From contig NZ_CP027846.1 in NCBI RefSeq assembly GCF_003019255.1, forward strand, positions 2,108,001 through 2,172,000: a stretch of 64,000 nucleotides of DNA, written 5' to 3'. This document shows positions 29,455 to 37,402 of this stretch, piece by piece; the stretch's first letter is position 1; each line of letters starts with the position of its first letter. The notes beneath the pieces were generated by a model. The model did no database searches. It was not told the DNA's origin and saw only the letters and a list, made by a program, of their open reading frames with translations. The translations under genes were made by a program, and so were the position numbers. Origin of the DNA: Staphylococcus kloosii (GTDB taxonomy: Bacteria; Bacillota; Bacilli; Staphylococcales; Staphylococcaceae).

Positions 29455-29533
29455 TAAAAAAGACACCCCATAAAGAGGTGTAAACAAATGTATTTAAAAA
29501 TGAGATAAAAATTCTGGAGAAAAAATTATCTAA
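29455..29533 (-). ncRNA. Candidate short structured RNA of array (GACACC type, copy 1)
   Basis: The minus-strand TATAAT (29543-29538) is followed at once by a hairpin AGATAA/TTATCT (29531-29503) with CTCCAGAA in the loop, then a terminator stem ACACCTC/GGGGTGT (29481-29463) and a six-T run. A second copy with the same loop sequence lies at 30100-30168. Confidence 0.55.
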
Positions 29534-29591
29534 ATTAATTATATCATGACCAAATAATATTAGCTAATTGTATTCAACACATATTACTTCT

Positions 29592-29625
29592 TAAAAAAGA
29601 GCAGCCCTAGGAGACTACTCTAATT
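29592..29625 (-). terminator. Minus-strand terminator hairpin of array
   Basis: The stem AGAGTAGTC/GGGCTGCTCT (G-T pairs) is followed by TTTTTT on the minus strand. Confidence 0.72.
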
Positions 29626-29811
29626 ATGCACTACCGTAAATTTTTCTACCTATTATCAGGCAAAAGTAGTTTTATAATTTTAATACATTTAGCTAATTGT
29701 GTTCCATAATTTTTCATCTAAATGATTAGATGGCGCTGCACCATTTAATGTTCTTATTGGAAGAAAGTTTTTACACAATAATCATATAGTGGAAATAAAT
29801 TTATAAATTAA

Positions 29812-29845
29812 AAAAAAGAGCAAGCTACGAGGCTTGCTCCACAAG
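29812..29845 (-). terminator. Minus-strand terminator hairpin of array
   Basis: The stem GGAGCAAGC/GCTTGCTCT is followed by eight T on the minus strand. A 5' stem AGAGTT/AACTCT lies about 45 bases upstream. Confidence 0.8.
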
Positions 29846-29990
29846 AAAGTAATTCAAATTAGAGAATGTAAAGAGTTTAAAATAACTCTAAATAAACAAT
29901 AACATTTTAATTTTAAAATACAAATATTTATTCCACAATTAGGAATTAAAAAATAAGGCATATAAATCATATCATATAAATAAATTTATT

Positions 29991-30020
29991 CAAAAAAAGA
30001 CACCTCTTTATGAGGTGTCC
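29991..30020 (-). terminator. Minus-strand terminator hairpin of array
   Basis: Perfect arms GACACCTC/GAGGTGTC (29999-30019) are followed by a seven-T run on the minus strand. Confidence 0.85.
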
Positions 30021-30099
30021 TCCGAATTATGAAACACTGAAAATGTAATACTAGTACTTGCACCTAATTTGTAATTTAACATATATTATCTAATAATAC

Positions 30100-30170
30100 A
30101 AAAGACACCCCATAAAGAGGTGCCAACAAAAATATAATAGCGAGATAATATCCTGGAGAAAATTATCTAT
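30100..30170 (-). ncRNA. Candidate short structured RNA of array (GACACC type, copy 2)
   Basis: TATTAT (30176-30171) is followed by the hairpin AGATAA/TTATCT (30168-30143) with the CTCCAGGA loop and by a terminator stem (30123-30105). It is a clear diverged duplicate of the unit at 29455-29533. Confidence 0.55.
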
Positions 30171-30179
30171 ATAATAAGT

Positions 30180-30206
30180 AAGACACCTCTTAAAGAGGTG
30201 CCCCTT
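30180..30206 (-). terminator. Terminator after the endolysin gene
   Basis: Arms CACCTCT/AGAGGTG (30184-30200) lie about 80 bases past the endolysin stop on the minus strand. The T-run is short (CTTACTTATT). Confidence 0.6.
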
Positions 30207-30281
30207 ATAGGAGAAGATAAAACAAGCAATGTTATACTATATTTCATTTCCCTAATTGCAATATAACATACACATATAATT

Positions 30282-31760
30282 TTAGCTAATAGTTCCCCAT
30301 AATGGTCCTAATACATAATTACTACTACCTGGTGTACCTTGTGCCGTTCTAATTGGTACATAGCGTCTACCATTGTAAGAGTCGTAACCTAAGAATACAT
30401 ATCCATCTTGAACCATGACCTCATCATAAGTTATAGTTACACCTGGATTTAACCAACCAGTGAACGGACAAGTAGTAAATGGTCCAGTACTTCTCACCGC
30501 TATTCTTGTGCTACCAACAGTAAATGAAGCACGCTCTGTTTTGTAATAGGTATTATAGGCATTAACCTTCCACCCGTCATTATTACTTTTAGTAGCTGGT
30601 GTAGAAGCTGAACCTGGCTTATTAGCTACTGTTTTTATAGATGGTGTTTTACCTTCCATATATGCACGGATTTCTTTAATCCAAATATCCTTAAGTTTCT
30701 TAATAATGGCGTCTGAGGGTCTGCCTTGCGTTACAGGATTAAATCCAGTTCTCATTGTTAAACTTCTATGAGGACAGCTCGTAGCTGAAAACTCTAAATG
30801 CAACCTTACCGTATTACGATTAGCTGGTAACTTCCATTTTTTAAGAAGTCTAGCTACCTCTTGTAATACGACCTGCTCATTAGCCATAAAATTTTTATCT
30901 GATGCACTCATAGATTGGCATACCTCAATACCAAAGTAATCATAATTACCTGTACCTTTTTTTACACCATCTCCGGTATGATAGGCAATGCGTTCTGGTT
31001 CGATTGCATACCAAATGTGACTTGAATCAGCATAAGCGTGGGCTATGCCGTTATTTAGTCTGTTTTGATTTGCACCTTTAAGACTGTTTTCATATTGTTG
31101 AGCTGTAGAACGCCCTGCATCGTTATGAATTACAACGCCTTTAGGATTGTATCCTCTCTTAGCAAAGTTGCTTTGTAGGTTTATATTGTTATGGCTAACA
31201 CTAATCTTTTTAGCTGGTTTACTTGTAGCTGCTTTAGGTGCTGTTTTCTTAGTCGTAATTGTTTCTTTAGCGTATGGTACTTCGATAAAATGCGTTAATC
31301 CATAGTAATTATCCCATCGTGTTAAAGGTTTCTTATTTGCCCAGCCATTCCAATTTTGTTCAATAATATGGAATTTATTTGTGTCGCCTGGGCTATATAC
31401 AATACCTATATGACCATACTGTGAATAAGTGCCAGACGTAAATACTGCTATCCAACCAGTTTTAGCTACCGTTGATGGTAAGTTTTTATGAATCTTAAAT
31501 CCTGTACCATAACTTTGATTAATTTGGTCTTTAGCATTTCCCCACGGTCTCACTTTATTGTCTGTTAACCACAATACATAATCAGTAATTAAATCTTGGC
31601 ATTGTGCATGATAGTATCGATCTACGTCAATGGCACCGACTTCCATAACTCCGAATGATGGGTTATAACTCGTAGGTTTTGTGATACGATATGGGCTATC
31701 CACTGTACCTTTTGCATAAGCTTGTAGTCGTTGTTCAATTTGCTTTTTAGTCTTTGTCAT
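30282..31760 (-). CDS. Phage endolysin: CHAP - Amidase_2 - SH3b
   Basis: This 492-residue peptidoglycan hydrolase releases virions. The CHAP endopeptidase domain (about 20-165) has Cys54 (H-A-Q-C-Q-D-L) and His117 (Y-G-H-I-G-I-V). The Amidase_2 domain (about 200-345) has zinc ligands His212 (V-I-H-N-D) and His321, plus C-P-H-R near 329-332. A C-terminal SH3b wall-binding domain covers about 400-490. I start at the ATG preceded by AAAGAGGTG; an in-frame GTG 9 bases earlier lies inside that ribosome binding site. The start overlaps the holin gene, which is translated just before it. Confidence 0.95.
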   Translation of the reverse strand: MTKTKKQIEQRLQAYAKGTVDSPYRITKPTSYNPSFGVMEVGAIDVDRYYHAQCQDLITDYVLWLTDNKVRPWGNAKDQINQSYGTGFKIHKNLPSTVAKTGWIAVFTSGTYSQYGHIGIVYSPGDTNKFHIIEQNWNGWANKKPLTRWDNYYGLTHFIEVPYAKETITTKKTAPKAATSKPAKKISVSHNNINLQSNFAKRGYNPKGVVIHNDAGRSTAQQYENSLKGANQNRLNNGIAHAYADSSHIWYAIEPERIAYHTGDGVKKGTGNYDYFGIEVCQSMSASDKNFMANEQVVLQEVARLLKKWKLPANRNTVRLHLEFSATSCPHRSLTMRTGFNPVTQGRPSDAIIKKLKDIWIKEIRAYMEGKTPSIKTVANKPGSASTPATKSNNDGWKVNAYNTYYKTERASFTVGSTRIAVRSTGPFTTCPFTGWLNPGVTITYDEVMVQDGYVFLGYDSYNGRRYVPIRTAQGTPGSSNYVLGPLWGTIS

Positions 31761-32229
31761 TGTCAACACCTCTTTGTCCTAGACCTTCATCAGTATCATC
31801 TTCGGGTTGTTCTTCATCTTCTAAATGTTTAGCTTCATCTGGATGCTGACCGCCATCTGTTAAAGTTGAATAAAATTCTACTTCATCACTATCATCAGAA
31901 AAATCTTCTCTAGTATCATATTCTTTAGGTGTGAATGTGTTCCCTTCTCTTTGATACTCAACAGGGTCTACTTGCTCATCACGTGGCTTAGCATAGGTTT
32001 GAGCGATGCCACTATCTTTTAATCCCTTAGTAGTAGGGTCGTTGATTACTCCAAACGTTACTAATACAGCTAACACGCCATTAATGCCGTTACTGAATTG
32101 TTCAACTTGAGCTGTGTAATCTAATCCTAATGCTTGGGTGATATTGTTAATAAAGAGTGCTATTGCCGAAATAATAGCTACCCAAAATGATTTCTTCTTG
32201 AAACGAACTTTCCAATTTATACTTTTCAT
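31747..32229 (-). CDS. Phage holin, SPP1/phi11-type, with acidic C-terminal tail
   Basis: This membrane protein times host lysis and lets the endolysin reach the wall. The 160-residue product has the N-terminal [11 protein letters not shown] motif of the phage_holin_1 family, two membrane helices (about 13-35 and 47-63), and the [12 protein letters not shown] segment. Residues 80-160 form a very acidic, Asp/Glu-rich tail. It overlaps the endolysin start by 14 bases. GGAGGTAAACAA precedes the ATG. Confidence 0.93.
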   Translation of the reverse strand: MKSINWKVRFKKKSFWVAIISAIALFINNITQALGLDYTAQVEQFSNGINGVLAVLVTFGVINDPTTKGLKDSGIAQTYAKPRDEQVDPVEYQREGNTFTPKEYDTREDFSDDSDEVEFYSTLTDGGQHPDEAKHLEDEEQPEDDTDEGLGQRGVDNDKD

Positions 32230-32245
32230 TTGTTTACCTCCATAA

Positions 32246-32274
32246 TAAAAAAGCCGACACTTTGTGCCGACTTA
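32246..32274 (-). terminator. Intra-operon terminator before the holin gene
   Basis: On the minus strand GTCGGCAC pairs with GTGTCGGC (two G-U pairs) around AAA, followed by TTTTTTATT. It lies between the coiled-coil membrane protein and the holin gene. Confidence 0.75.
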
Positions 32275-32667
32275 TCTGAAAAATTGTGCTACAACGGTTA
32301 TCACTGCGGGTAATACAACGCCTGCAACGCCTATCCACGCAACAATAACTTGCGTGTTCCCCTTTGTCTTTTCTTGCAATGTCCCCTGTAAACTTTCAAT
32401 ATCCTTTTTATTCGTCTTACTTTCGTATTCTAAATCAGTTACTCTCGTTCCAACAGTAGACAGAGACTCACTCATCTTTTCTAAATGTTTCTCTGATCGT
32501 TCTTGCGATTCGAAAGACTTTTCTTGTAATAACGTCTGCCTATCTACTTTACTTAACAGTTGATTGTGTAAATCCGTATGTTTACTGTCTACATCATTAA
32601 TACGCTGATGTATTTTACCTCTTGAATTTTCCCATTCGTGACGTAAGACATATTTATCTTCTGCCAT
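32272..32667 (-). CDS. DUF2951-type coiled-coil protein with C-terminal membrane helix
   Basis: The 131-residue protein starts M-A-E-D-K-Y-V-L-R-H-E-W-E-N, followed by a long heptad-rich coiled coil (about 20-100) and one C-terminal membrane helix (V-I-V-A-W-I-G-V-A-G-V-V). This layout matches the DUF2951/XhlA-like proteins that precede holins in staphylococcal phages, probably helping lysis. I use the ATG at 32667; a TTG 12 bases upstream is in frame but less likely. Confidence 0.75.
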   Translation of the reverse strand: MAEDKYVLRHEWENSRGKIHQRINDVDSKHTDLHNQLLSKVDRQTLLQEKSFESQERSEKHLEKMSESLSTVGTRVTDLEYESKTNKKDIESLQGTLQEKTKGNTQVIVAWIGVAGVVLPAVITVVAQFFR

Positions 32668-33076
32668 AAATATCAACACCGCCTATGAAACCAGCAAAAC
32701 CTAGCCACGCTGTCATAGCTATAAATTGTGCCGGTGTTAGCCAATTGATTGCGTTATATATACTGGCAGATGCCATTAAAAAGTGAATTATCGCACTTCC
32801 TGTACCTCCAATAACCATAAAATAATTGGATACATTATTCACTGAACGTTTGCCAAAAAATATACTTGCAATGAGCAAACAACTGCCAAAAATGAGTAGT
32901 ATAAATCCCCATAGCCAGATAGGCATGACTTCATGTAACGCACTGTAAAAATCGCTTTCATGAATGACTGACTCTTGGTTTACAAACCAGTAAAAACCCC
33001 TTATGTCGACGAATACACCTAGTCCAAATAAAGATAATGTTGCAATTCGGTCGGACACCGTAAATGTTTCGTTCAT
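32654..33076 (-). CDS. Phage membrane protein, four helices, function unknown
   Basis: I do not recognise this 140-residue protein. It has about four hydrophobic helices (residues 10-30, 45-70, 78-100 and 113-135) and a short polar N-terminus. Lying between XkdX and the holin, it is likely part of the lysis or late membrane functions. The ATG at 33076 follows GTGGGTGAG. Its end overlaps the start of the DUF2951-type gene by 14 bases. Confidence 0.7.
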   Translation of the reverse strand: MNETFTVSDRIATLSLFGLGVFVDIRGFYWFVNQESVIHESDFYSALHEVMPIWLWGFILLIFGSCLLIASIFFGKRSVNNVSNYFMVIGGTGSAIIHFLMASASIYNAINWLTPAQFIAMTAWLGFAGFIGGVDIYGRR

Positions 33077-33101
33077 GGACTCACCCACTTTCTATAAAAT
33101 A

Positions 33102-33125
33102 AAACCACAAGCCTAAGCCTGTGGT
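33102..33125 (-). terminator. Intra-operon terminator after xkdX
   Basis: On the minus strand CCACAGGC pairs with GCTTGTGG around TTAG, followed by TTTTATTTT. It overlaps the last codons of the XkdX gene. Confidence 0.75.
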
Positions 33126-33271
33126 TCTGGATATTTTTCACCAGTAATTAGTGCGTATTCTTCTTTGTCGATGACTTCCATATCAACAAACCATTTAATT
33201 TGGTCATTTGTATAACATCCCCAGCTATACATGGTTTTAATATCGTTAAATTTCGGAAACAACATCTTCAT
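33113..33271 (-). CDS. XkdX family protein (52 aa)
   Basis: This short baseplate-associated protein is found at the end of the tail module in PBSX-like and many siphophage genomes. The 52-codon frame starts at ATG 33271 (GGAG 9 bases upstream) and overlaps the previous gene by 26 bases. The pattern M-Y-x-W-G-x-Y-T-N-x-x-I-K-W-F-V-x-x-x-x-I-x-x-E-E-Y-x-x-I-T-G is characteristic of XkdX. Its molecular role is unclear even in known phages. Confidence 0.85.
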   Translation of the reverse strand: MKMLFPKFNDIKTMYSWGCYTNDQIKWFVDMEVIDKEEYALITGEKYPEPQA

Positions 33272-33650
33272 CTTTATCCGCTCCTTTGAGTTGTTTTATT
33301 TCATTTGTCATGTTGACTATTTCTTGTGTTAAATCAGCATTTTGTTGAGCGACTTGTGCTACCATCATATTGCCTTGAACAAGTTGTTCTTGCATACTAG
33401 CAAACATTTTTCTTAGTTCTTCATCTGGTCCATTTGATGTAATCATAGGTGGTATATAAGGTGTGTTGGATGCTTCTTCGTAATTTGGATTAAAAATGAT
33501 TTGTTCGTTTTGATACAAGTAGTATTTCGGTTTATAGTTTTGTGTAAAGTCATGAGGGATAATCGAATCATCAATCTCAAAATCTCCTTCAATACCACCG
33601 ACAATGGCGTAACCTGTAATTTCGTTATTATCATTTATAGTTATACGCAT
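33246..33650 (-). CDS. DUF2977-like phage tail accessory protein
   Basis: The 134-residue protein has an N-terminal beta-rich part starting M-R-I-T-I-N-D-N-N-E-I-T-G-Y-A and a C-terminal coiled coil (about 80-125). This resembles the small DUF2977-like proteins between the upper baseplate protein and XkdX in phi11-like phages. It starts one base from the end of the preceding gene (ATAATGCG). The family name is a moderate-confidence call. Confidence 0.65.
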   Translation of the reverse strand: MRITINDNNEITGYAIVGGIEGDFEIDDSIIPHDFTQNYKPKYYLYQNEQIIFNPNYEEASNTPYIPPMITSNGPDEELRKMFASMQEQLVQGNMMVAQVAQQNADLTQEIVNMTNEIKQLKGADKDEDVVSEI

Positions 33651-35134
33651 TATTTATACACCCCTATAATTTTCTGAATGGTAAATTTGTTCGCATTAGC
33701 ACCAGACCCTTCACCAGTTAAAATATTCACATAGTTGTCTGAATTGATTTCTAATTTTTGTCTGTTAACTTTCTTCAACGTACATTCATAACTTATTGCG
33801 TCTGTTGCGTCCAAACCTACGATATTATCTTTGTTAATATTAATGTTACGTGTTCCTAGTGGGTTACCTAATGCTGCAAACTCGCCACCCGGAAAATCTC
33901 CAACAATGTAAAGAACAATAAAATTGTCTAAGGTCTCGCTTAAATTAATCGGTGTACCCACGCCATTAGCATTCCCCTCAAATAATGTATTATTACGTTT
34001 CGAAAATTTACCATCGGTATAAGTTTTAGCGTTATTTTCAGCTATTGTTGCTTTAGCTTGTGAGCCAGAAGTAGTTTCAAATGGACTGCTAGGGTCATTA
34101 AATGCAACCTTTTTCCATCCCGTATCTCTCGTTCCTGATGTGTGGAAAATTCGATAATATAGTTCTCCATTATAAGATGAGGTCAATTCTATTCTTTTTC
34201 TAGTAGTATCGCCATTTGCTGCTGATATATCAATTTGGACATAGGTATTATTTAAACCAGTTGGGAAACCTTGCGCAGCAGCATTATCATCAGAAACTGT
34301 TTCATAACTTCCTGGTGCAAGTGTTGTAATGTCTTTAATAGTACCTTTTTTGAGGTATTGTCGCGTTCCATCATCAGCTGTTAACTTATATTTCTGCCAG
34401 TTAGCAGACTGTCCAGTCGTAACTAATCCACTACCATTTACTGAAGATTTAAACGCTTCAAACTTCTCATCCATGTATTGCTTATCTTCATCAAACTTCG
34501 TACTATATGCGTCGCCTTTATCGTCTAACTCTTTCATTTTAGCTTCATGATTAGCGTTATAAGCTTTCTCTTTATCATCGATGAGTTTCGTTAAGGCTGT
34601 GATACCTTGTTGCGTTGTATCTTGTACCTGCTTAACATAGTCATTCATATTTTCAAAGTCACTATTTAATTTCGTCATCATTTCCGCAACTTCGGCACGC
34701 ATGTCAGAGAATAGTTTAATCTCACGTATTTTGTCTTCACTAGGCAAGTCAATAATTAAGTCGTTAGCTACAGTAAAACTAAATTGTCTTTGTACAACAA
34801 CTTCCTCATCATCTAATGTTGTTATATAGATTTGTCCTATAACATCTCTAGCCAGTTTCATGAAGTCATTAGGTATTTCATAACTAATAACACCATTTAA
34901 TTGATCTAAATAGTTGAAATTATCGTCTACTAAAAAACTATCCCCTGATTCAAGCGCGATGAAAACTTTCACGTTTTCTTCACTTAAAGCTAAAGGATAG
35001 TTATTTCGTGTAATTTGAAATTGTAATATTGCTGTGCTTTGGTCTTGATTCCAAAACTGAACATTGAGCTTACTTAAACTTTGGTATTGTGCCGTTGTTT
35101 CAAGTTGTAAATTGGCTATTTTATCCATAGACAT
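33650..35134 (-). CDS. BppU-family upper baseplate protein with fibre-like C-terminus
   Basis: The 494-residue structural protein has an N-terminal BppU/DUF2479 domain (about 1-150; Q-F-W-N-Q-D-Q-S-T-A-I-L-Q-F and V-Q-R-Q-F-S-F-T-V). A coiled coil follows (about 160-240), then a pyocin-knob-like fibre domain with G-S-Y-E-T-V ... Y-Y-R-I-F-H-T-S-G-T-R-D-T-G-W-K-K-V. I start at ATG 35134, which follows AAGGGGGGATC; the frame is open further upstream but that part overlaps the receptor-binding protein. It links the baseplate to the fibres. Confidence 0.87.
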   Translation of the reverse strand: MSMDKIANLQLETTAQYQSLSKLNVQFWNQDQSTAILQFQITRNNYPLALSEENVKVFIALESGDSFLVDDNFNYLDQLNGVISYEIPNDFMKLARDVIGQIYITTLDDEEVVVQRQFSFTVANDLIIDLPSEDKIREIKLFSDMRAEVAEMMTKLNSDFENMNDYVKQVQDTTQQGITALTKLIDDKEKAYNANHEAKMKELDDKGDAYSTKFDEDKQYMDEKFEAFKSSVNGSGLVTTGQSANWQKYKLTADDGTRQYLKKGTIKDITTLAPGSYETVSDDNAAAQGFPTGLNNTYVQIDISAANGDTTRKRIELTSSYNGELYYRIFHTSGTRDTGWKKVAFNDPSSPFETTSGSQAKATIAENNAKTYTDGKFSKRNNTLFEGNANGVGTPINLSETLDNFIVLYIVGDFPGGEFAALGNPLGTRNININKDNIVGLDATDAISYECTLKKVNRQKLEINSDNYVNILTGEGSGANANKFTIQKIIGVYK

Positions 35135-35147
35135 GTAAGATCCCCCC

Positions 35148-37085
35148 TTATAAGTTTGTGCCTTTGAATTGGGTCCATGGTGATATACGTTCAGGTTTTC
35201 CTGAAGATGAGAAGTAAGCAATAATCATCTCAACAGGTGCAACAGATGACACACGCGTTAAGGTCACTTTAAATCGAGCACTTGTTACGTTATCAACGAG
35301 ACACGTCCACCCAGCAACCCCTGGTAGTGGGAAATCTTGTATTTTGCTACTTGTCGCAGTATCAATGTACCATTGCTTATTTGCTACAATACCTAATTGA
35401 TTCATATTAGTTATATGGCTTGGTATTGCTTCTGCAGGCCCTCCGATACTTGTATAGCCCATGTGACACCAGTTCGAAGCATCATTTGTACCTGTAAAGT
35501 TATTGACTGATACAAGACGCACATATTGCATAATGTCACGAGCGAATGTATTTCTCGTTAAAGTTTGGACCATAACTCCTTGAACGTTAAATGCACTGTT
35601 ATTTAGGAACCAACCGCCATCACGCATTTCTTTAGGTAGTGGGAAATCCGTTACACGCATTGTGTCGACTGTATTCATGTAGTAATCACCAGGTTCTAAT
35701 AAATCAGCAATCCTTGTAAAGTTCTCCACAGGGAATGACTTCGTGCGTCCCCCAGTTTCATATGTTGATACAGGTGTGCGTGGTGCTTTTAATTTCTCAT
35801 ATAATCCACGCATGAAAATACCATGTATTTCATGCGCTCGATAGTTACCAGCTCCAACAGTTACACCGACAAGCAATGCTTTCTTGCCTGTATCTCTATC
35901 GTGATAAATTTGACAACCTTCAGCTTCTTGGAAGTCACCAGGGTACTCATTCCCTGATTTACCGATATCCACTTTCTTTTGATATAATTGTTTACCAGTT
36001 TCTAAATCAAATACTGTAATAAAATTGGGTACATTAGGGTCACTATCGCCTGTGTACCAATACAATTTATTATCATCAAATGTACACCCTTGCATTGGTT
36101 GAGTTGGGTCACCAAAACTTGTTAGGTGTTTTGGTATATCCATGCGGTATAACACATTATCCACTTTATTATCTATATCTTCTAAACGTCTAACTTCGAC
36201 GTAGTTTGCAGATCGTCTAGATTCCCATTCAGATTTTGGATATTGTATTCTAAGCATGATTAAGCCTTCATGTTCATTTATGACAGGTGTCATGTATGAA
36301 CGTTCAGGGTGCCCAGTAAATACTTCCTCCATGTCATAACCCCCGTAAGTTAAAGTGGTATCAGGTCTATAAGTGAACTTCACTAATGCATTATAACCAT
36401 CTGGCCGTTGTATATGGGAATAAATCCACGTTTTATTTTCAACTTCATCATGTCTTAAAGCAATCTGTGTACCGTGACCGCCACCTTCGAGTTCCATTTG
36501 TGAAATGAATTGACCGTTCGCTTTCATTTTAGTTAACTTATAATTATCTCTATAAGCTTGTGTTTGATAAGCAATATCACAAGTTTCATCAAGTAAAAAT
36601 GATTGCATTACTGAATTTGTCATTGGTGATAGGTTTGTTAAATATTGGAATGATGAATTAGGTATATCAAACTCAAATTCTTGCGCTAGTATTTGCGCTC
36701 TTGTATCTTCAACGGCTTGTATTAAATCTTCTTTATCTATTTCATGCCTGTTTGAATCCGATAATAATCTGTCAAATAAAGTCGCATGTCTTTCGCCTAA
36801 AGTATCTAGTCTTGCATCCTTAACTTCTTGCAAACTATTTTTACCCTTAGATAAAACAAGATTGTCGTATCGTTGGTTAATGATTTGTAATCCACGTTCA
36901 ACTGTTCTAAATCTTTCATCATTAATTTGTGATGAATGGTGGGCATTTAATTCTTCGTTTTTATGATATTTAAATTGCTCTACGAAAGTATTAACGAAAT
37001 CTTCAGTGCGTAAAAAATTTGTATGCAATTGTTGTCTAAATTCTTGACCTAAGGATGATGTTAAGCTTTTTTGTAATTTTAACAT
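35148..37085 (-). CDS. Baseplate receptor-binding protein, phi11 Gp45 type
   Basis: This 645-residue tail protein most likely recognises glycosylated wall teichoic acid. Known phi11 RBP (about 636 residues) has a helical stem, a beta-propeller platform that binds GlcNAc, and a tower of two similar subdomains. Here residues 1-145 are helical, 146-420 are beta-rich with blade-like repeats, and the C-terminal part shows two D-F-P-L-P units (near 480 and 600), consistent with duplicated tower modules. The ATG follows AAGGGGG. Host range can differ by point changes that I cannot judge. Confidence 0.85.
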   Translation of the reverse strand: MLKLQKSLTSSLGQEFRQQLHTNFLRTEDFVNTFVEQFKYHKNEELNAHHSSQINDERFRTVERGLQIINQRYDNLVLSKGKNSLQEVKDARLDTLGERHATLFDRLLSDSNRHEIDKEDLIQAVEDTRAQILAQEFEFDIPNSSFQYLTNLSPMTNSVMQSFLLDETCDIAYQTQAYRDNYKLTKMKANGQFISQMELEGGGHGTQIALRHDEVENKTWIYSHIQRPDGYNALVKFTYRPDTTLTYGGYDMEEVFTGHPERSYMTPVINEHEGLIMLRIQYPKSEWESRRSANYVEVRRLEDIDNKVDNVLYRMDIPKHLTSFGDPTQPMQGCTFDDNKLYWYTGDSDPNVPNFITVFDLETGKQLYQKKVDIGKSGNEYPGDFQEAEGCQIYHDRDTGKKALLVGVTVGAGNYRAHEIHGIFMRGLYEKLKAPRTPVSTYETGGRTKSFPVENFTRIADLLEPGDYYMNTVDTMRVTDFPLPKEMRDGGWFLNNSAFNVQGVMVQTLTRNTFARDIMQYVRLVSVNNFTGTNDASNWCHMGYTSIGGPAEAIPSHITNMNQLGIVANKQWYIDTATSSKIQDFPLPGVAGWTCLVDNVTSARFKVTLTRVSSVAPVEMIIAYFSSSGKPERISPWTQFKGTNL

Positions 37086-37108
37086 TCGTTTTCCCCCTTA
37101 TAAAAAGC

Positions 37109-37387
37109 TTATTTTTGTATTTGTTGTTGCAAGTCATTAATTTGTAATTTCATAGTGTATATATCTTGTTTTATTTGGCTTATTTCTTCGTAAATTGCTG
37201 AAAGATTGCTGATTTGGTTATTAATATTGTCCAATCTATTTTGCATATTAGAAATGTCGCCGAGTATATCGCTGTCCGCAAAGTCTTCCAAATTATCTGG
37301 CAAACCGTTTACACAGCTTATATCTGTATGAGGAAAATATGGGTTACCTTGTTTATCCAAGAGCGTTCGTGTATCTATTTCAGCCAT
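37109..37387 (-). CDS. Small coiled-coil baseplate-associated protein
   Basis: The 92-residue protein has an N-terminal polar segment (D-K-Q-G-N-P-Y-F-P-H-T-D-I) and a heptad-rich C-terminal half (about 45-92; L-D-N-I-N-N-Q-I-S-N-L, then I-N-D-L-Q-Q-Q-I). Such small proteins lie between the endopeptidase hub and the receptor-binding protein in phi11-like phages and are probably structural. No enzymatic motif is seen. Confidence 0.7.
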   Translation of the reverse strand: MAEIDTRTLLDKQGNPYFPHTDISCVNGLPDNLEDFADSDILGDISNMQNRLDNINNQISNLSAIYEEISQIKQDIYTMKLQINDLQQQIQK

Positions 37388-37402
37388 TTTGTCACTCCTT
37401 CA

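Noticed and set aside
29283..29471. 62-codon minus-strand frame with a hydrophobic end, first considered as a type I toxin
   Set aside because: No start codon with ribosome binding site near the hydrophobic part, and a hairpin interrupts it.
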